NCBI GenBank assembly: GCA_019120475.1 | Contig: DWVA01000069.1 | Span: forward strand, 1 to 5,684 | DNA length: 5,684 nucleotides | From: Candidatus Blautia intestinipullorum | GTDB taxonomy: Bacteria > Bacillota > Clostridia > Lachnospirales > Lachnospiraceae | Direction: 5' to 3' | In this document: positions 4,298 to 5,684 of the stretch, piece after piece | Layout of the letters: each line of letters opens with the position of its first letter | Numbering within the stretch: the stretch's first letter is position 1 | The notes under the pieces: generated by a model | What the model saw: only the letters and a program-made list of their open reading frames with translations | Database searches by the model: none | What the model was told of the DNA's origin: nothing | Program-made: the position numbers and the translations under genes

Positions 4298-5684
4298 ATG
4301 AACGAATGTTTTGGATGTTCCACATGTAAGAGCGCGGACAAGCCCCTGGAGAAATATATCGCGGGCCTTCCCATGGAAACTTCCCACCACAGAGTGGAGA
4401 GCCAGAGTACGAAGTGCGGTTTCGGTCTGCAGGGCGTCTGTTGCCGTCTCTGTTCCAACGGCCCCTGCCGTATTACCCCGAAAGCGCCCAGAGGTATCTG
4501 CGGAGCGACGGCGGACGTGATCGTTGCCCGGAATTTCTTAAGAGCAGTGGCGGCCGGATCCGGCTGTTATATCCATATCGTGGAGAACACGGCGCTTAAT
4601 GTGCTGAAGACCGCTCAGACAAAAGGAGAGATCAAGGGCGAGAATGCTCTGAATCACCTGGCGGAAGTTTTTGGGATCGAGACAGAGGATAAATATGAGA
4701 AGGCGGAGAAGGTTGCTCAGAAAGTGCTGGACGACCTGTACAAGCCGGAATATGTGAAAATGGAACTGGTGGAGAAGCTTGCGTACGCTCCCCGCTTCGA
4801 GAAGTGGAAAGAACTGGGAATCCTTCCCGGCGGAGCCAAGGGCGAAGTGTTCCACGGCGTTGTGAAATGTTCCACCAACCTGAACTCCGACCCGGTGGAC
4901 ATGTACACAGACTGTCTGAAGCTCGGTATTTCCACCGGACTTTACGGCCTGACTCTTACGAACCTTCTCAACGACGTGCTTCTGGGAGAGCCGGAGCTCC
5001 GCATGGCGCCCGTAGGCCTCCGTGTGGTGGATCCGGATTATATCAACATTATGATCACAGGACATCAGCACACCATCTTCGTGGACCTTCAGGAGAGACT
5101 GAAAAGCGACGAGGCAGTGGCGAAGGCGAAAGCGGCGGGAGCGAAAGGCTTCAAGCTGGTTGGATGTACCTGCGTAGGACAGGATCTGCAGCTTCGCGGC
5201 GCTCATTATACAGAAGTGTTTGAGGGCCATGCGGGAAATAACTATACCAGCGAGGCGGTGTTGGCGACAGGAGCCATCGACGCGGTACTCTCTGAGTTTA
5301 ACTGTACGCTTCCGGGTATCGAACCTATCTGCGACGAGCTGAAGATCAAACAGATCTGTCTGGATGACGTGGCGAAAAAGGCCAACGCCGAGCTGAAACC
5401 TTTCGTGTTTGAGAAAAGGGAACAGCAGAGCATGGAGATCATCGACGAGATCGTGGAAGCATATAAGGCGAGAAGAGGAAACGTTCCCATGAACCTCTTC
5501 CCGGAACATGGTAACGACGATACTCTTACCGGCGTAAGCGAAGGTTCACTGAAAAAATTCCTGGGAGATTCCTGGAAGCCGCTGATCGATCTTCTTGTAT
5601 CCGGAGATATCAAGGGTATTGCCGGGGTAGTAGGATGCTCCAACCTGACGGCAGGAGGCCATGACGTTCTCTCCGTAGAGCTTA
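4298..5684 (+). CDS. cooS: Ni-Fe carbon-monoxide dehydrogenase catalytic subunit (partial, AcsA/CooS)
   Basis: The first 462 residues of the anaerobic Ni-CODH catalytic subunit, which interconverts CO and CO2; the frame is open at the window edge (full family length about 630). Seen: D-cluster cysteines C40 and C48, B-cluster C49, C52, C57 and C68 (CGFGLQGVCCRLCSNGPC from 40, then GICGATADVIVAR), and C-cluster candidates H256 (TGHQH), C292 (GCTCVGQD), C336 (EFNCTLPG) and C447 (VVGCSNL). The last two C-cluster cysteines of the family would lie beyond the window. The opening SADKPLEKYIAGLP and SHHRVESQS segments resemble, from memory, AcsA of acetogens, so a role with acetyl-CoA synthase in the Wood-Ljungdahl pathway is likely; CO oxidation alone is possible. 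ATG 4298 has a perfect AAGGAGG eight bases upstream. Codons are more GC-rich than in the neighbouring genes, consistent with high expression. Downstream genes are not visible. Confidence 0.95.
   Translation, partial: MNECFGCSTCKSADKPLEKYIAGLPMETSHHRVESQSTKCGFGLQGVCCRLCSNGPCRITPKAPRGICGATADVIVARNFLRAVAAGSGCYIHIVENTALNVLKTAQTKGEIKGENALNHLAEVFGIETEDKYEKAEKVAQKVLDDLYKPEYVKMELVEKLAYAPRFEKWKELGILPGGAKGEVFHGVVKCSTNLNSDPVDMYTDCLKLGISTGLYGLTLTNLLNDVLLGEPELRMAPVGLRVVDPDYINIMITGHQHTIFVDLQERLKSDEAVAKAKAAGAKGFKLVGCTCVGQDLQLRGAHYTEVFEGHAGNNYTSEAVLATGAIDAVLSEFNCTLPGIEPICDELKIKQICLDDVAKKANAELKPFVFEKREQQSMEIIDEIVEAYKARRGNVPMNLFPEHGNDDTLTGVSEGSLKKFLGDSWKPLIDLLVSGDIKGIAGVVGCSNLTAGGHDVLSVEL

Noticed and set aside
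4538..5509. A 323-codon minus-strand open frame inside the CODH gene
   Set aside because: The plus strand encodes unmistakable CODH with ordered cluster cysteines across the same span. The antisense frame has no recognisable domain and is rich in His, Arg and Leu as expected of a reverse shadow in GC-rich codons.
1..5684. CRISPR array, tRNA/rRNA genes, insertion sequence or phage signatures
   Set aside because: No spaced direct repeats, no cloverleaf or rRNA-like segments, no transposase or integrase reading frame and no terminal inverted repeats were seen.

Overview
The window looks like a chromosomal piece of an anaerobic, low-to-mid GC Firmicute, most likely an acetogenic Clostridia/Lachnospiraceae-type gut bacterium. 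This is inferred from three things: strong AAGGAGG-type ribosome binding sites, EutS/EutP-type bacterial microcompartment (BMC) genes of the Firmicute kind, and a nickel carbon-monoxide dehydrogenase that reads like the AcsA subunit of the Wood-Ljungdahl pathway. I cannot name the species.

Layout. Positions 1-200 are AT-rich and non-coding. They hold a near-consensus sigma-A promoter (132-160) for a plus-strand, three-gene operon: two tandem EutS/PduU-family shell proteins (201-566 and 578-1006) and an EutP/PduV-family small GTPase (1062-1595). A long stem-loop flanked by A and T runs (1644-1687) ends this operon and, on the other strand, the convergent gene. That gene (1695-3965, minus strand) encodes a two-pass membrane protein with an extracytoplasmic Cache-like sensor, a degenerate GGDEF domain (AEDRF in place of GGDEF) and an EAL domain with its usual catalytic residues, so it is probably a c-di-GMP phosphodiesterase. 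Next comes a 332-bp divergent intergenic region (3966-4297). It has a candidate minus-strand promoter for the phosphodiesterase, a strong extended -10 promoter for the plus-strand gene, and several palindromes, one of them resembling a Rex (NADH/NAD+ sensor) site. From 4298 to the window end runs the first 462 codons of the CODH catalytic subunit (cooS/acsA), which is cut by the window edge.

How the parts may work together. The BMC genes encode only special, permuted shell proteins and a GTPase. No signature enzyme, ordinary hexamer or pentameric vertex protein is present, so the operon is best read as a satellite that supplements a BMC encoded elsewhere. The CODH would reduce CO2 to CO for acetyl-CoA synthesis, or oxidise CO. 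Its promoter-proximal palindromes suggest redox or metabolite control. The phosphodiesterase would link an external small-molecule signal to c-di-GMP. A functional link among the three units is not shown by the sequence; they have separate promoters. The most interesting items are the shell-only BMC mini-operon and the operator-rich CODH promoter.
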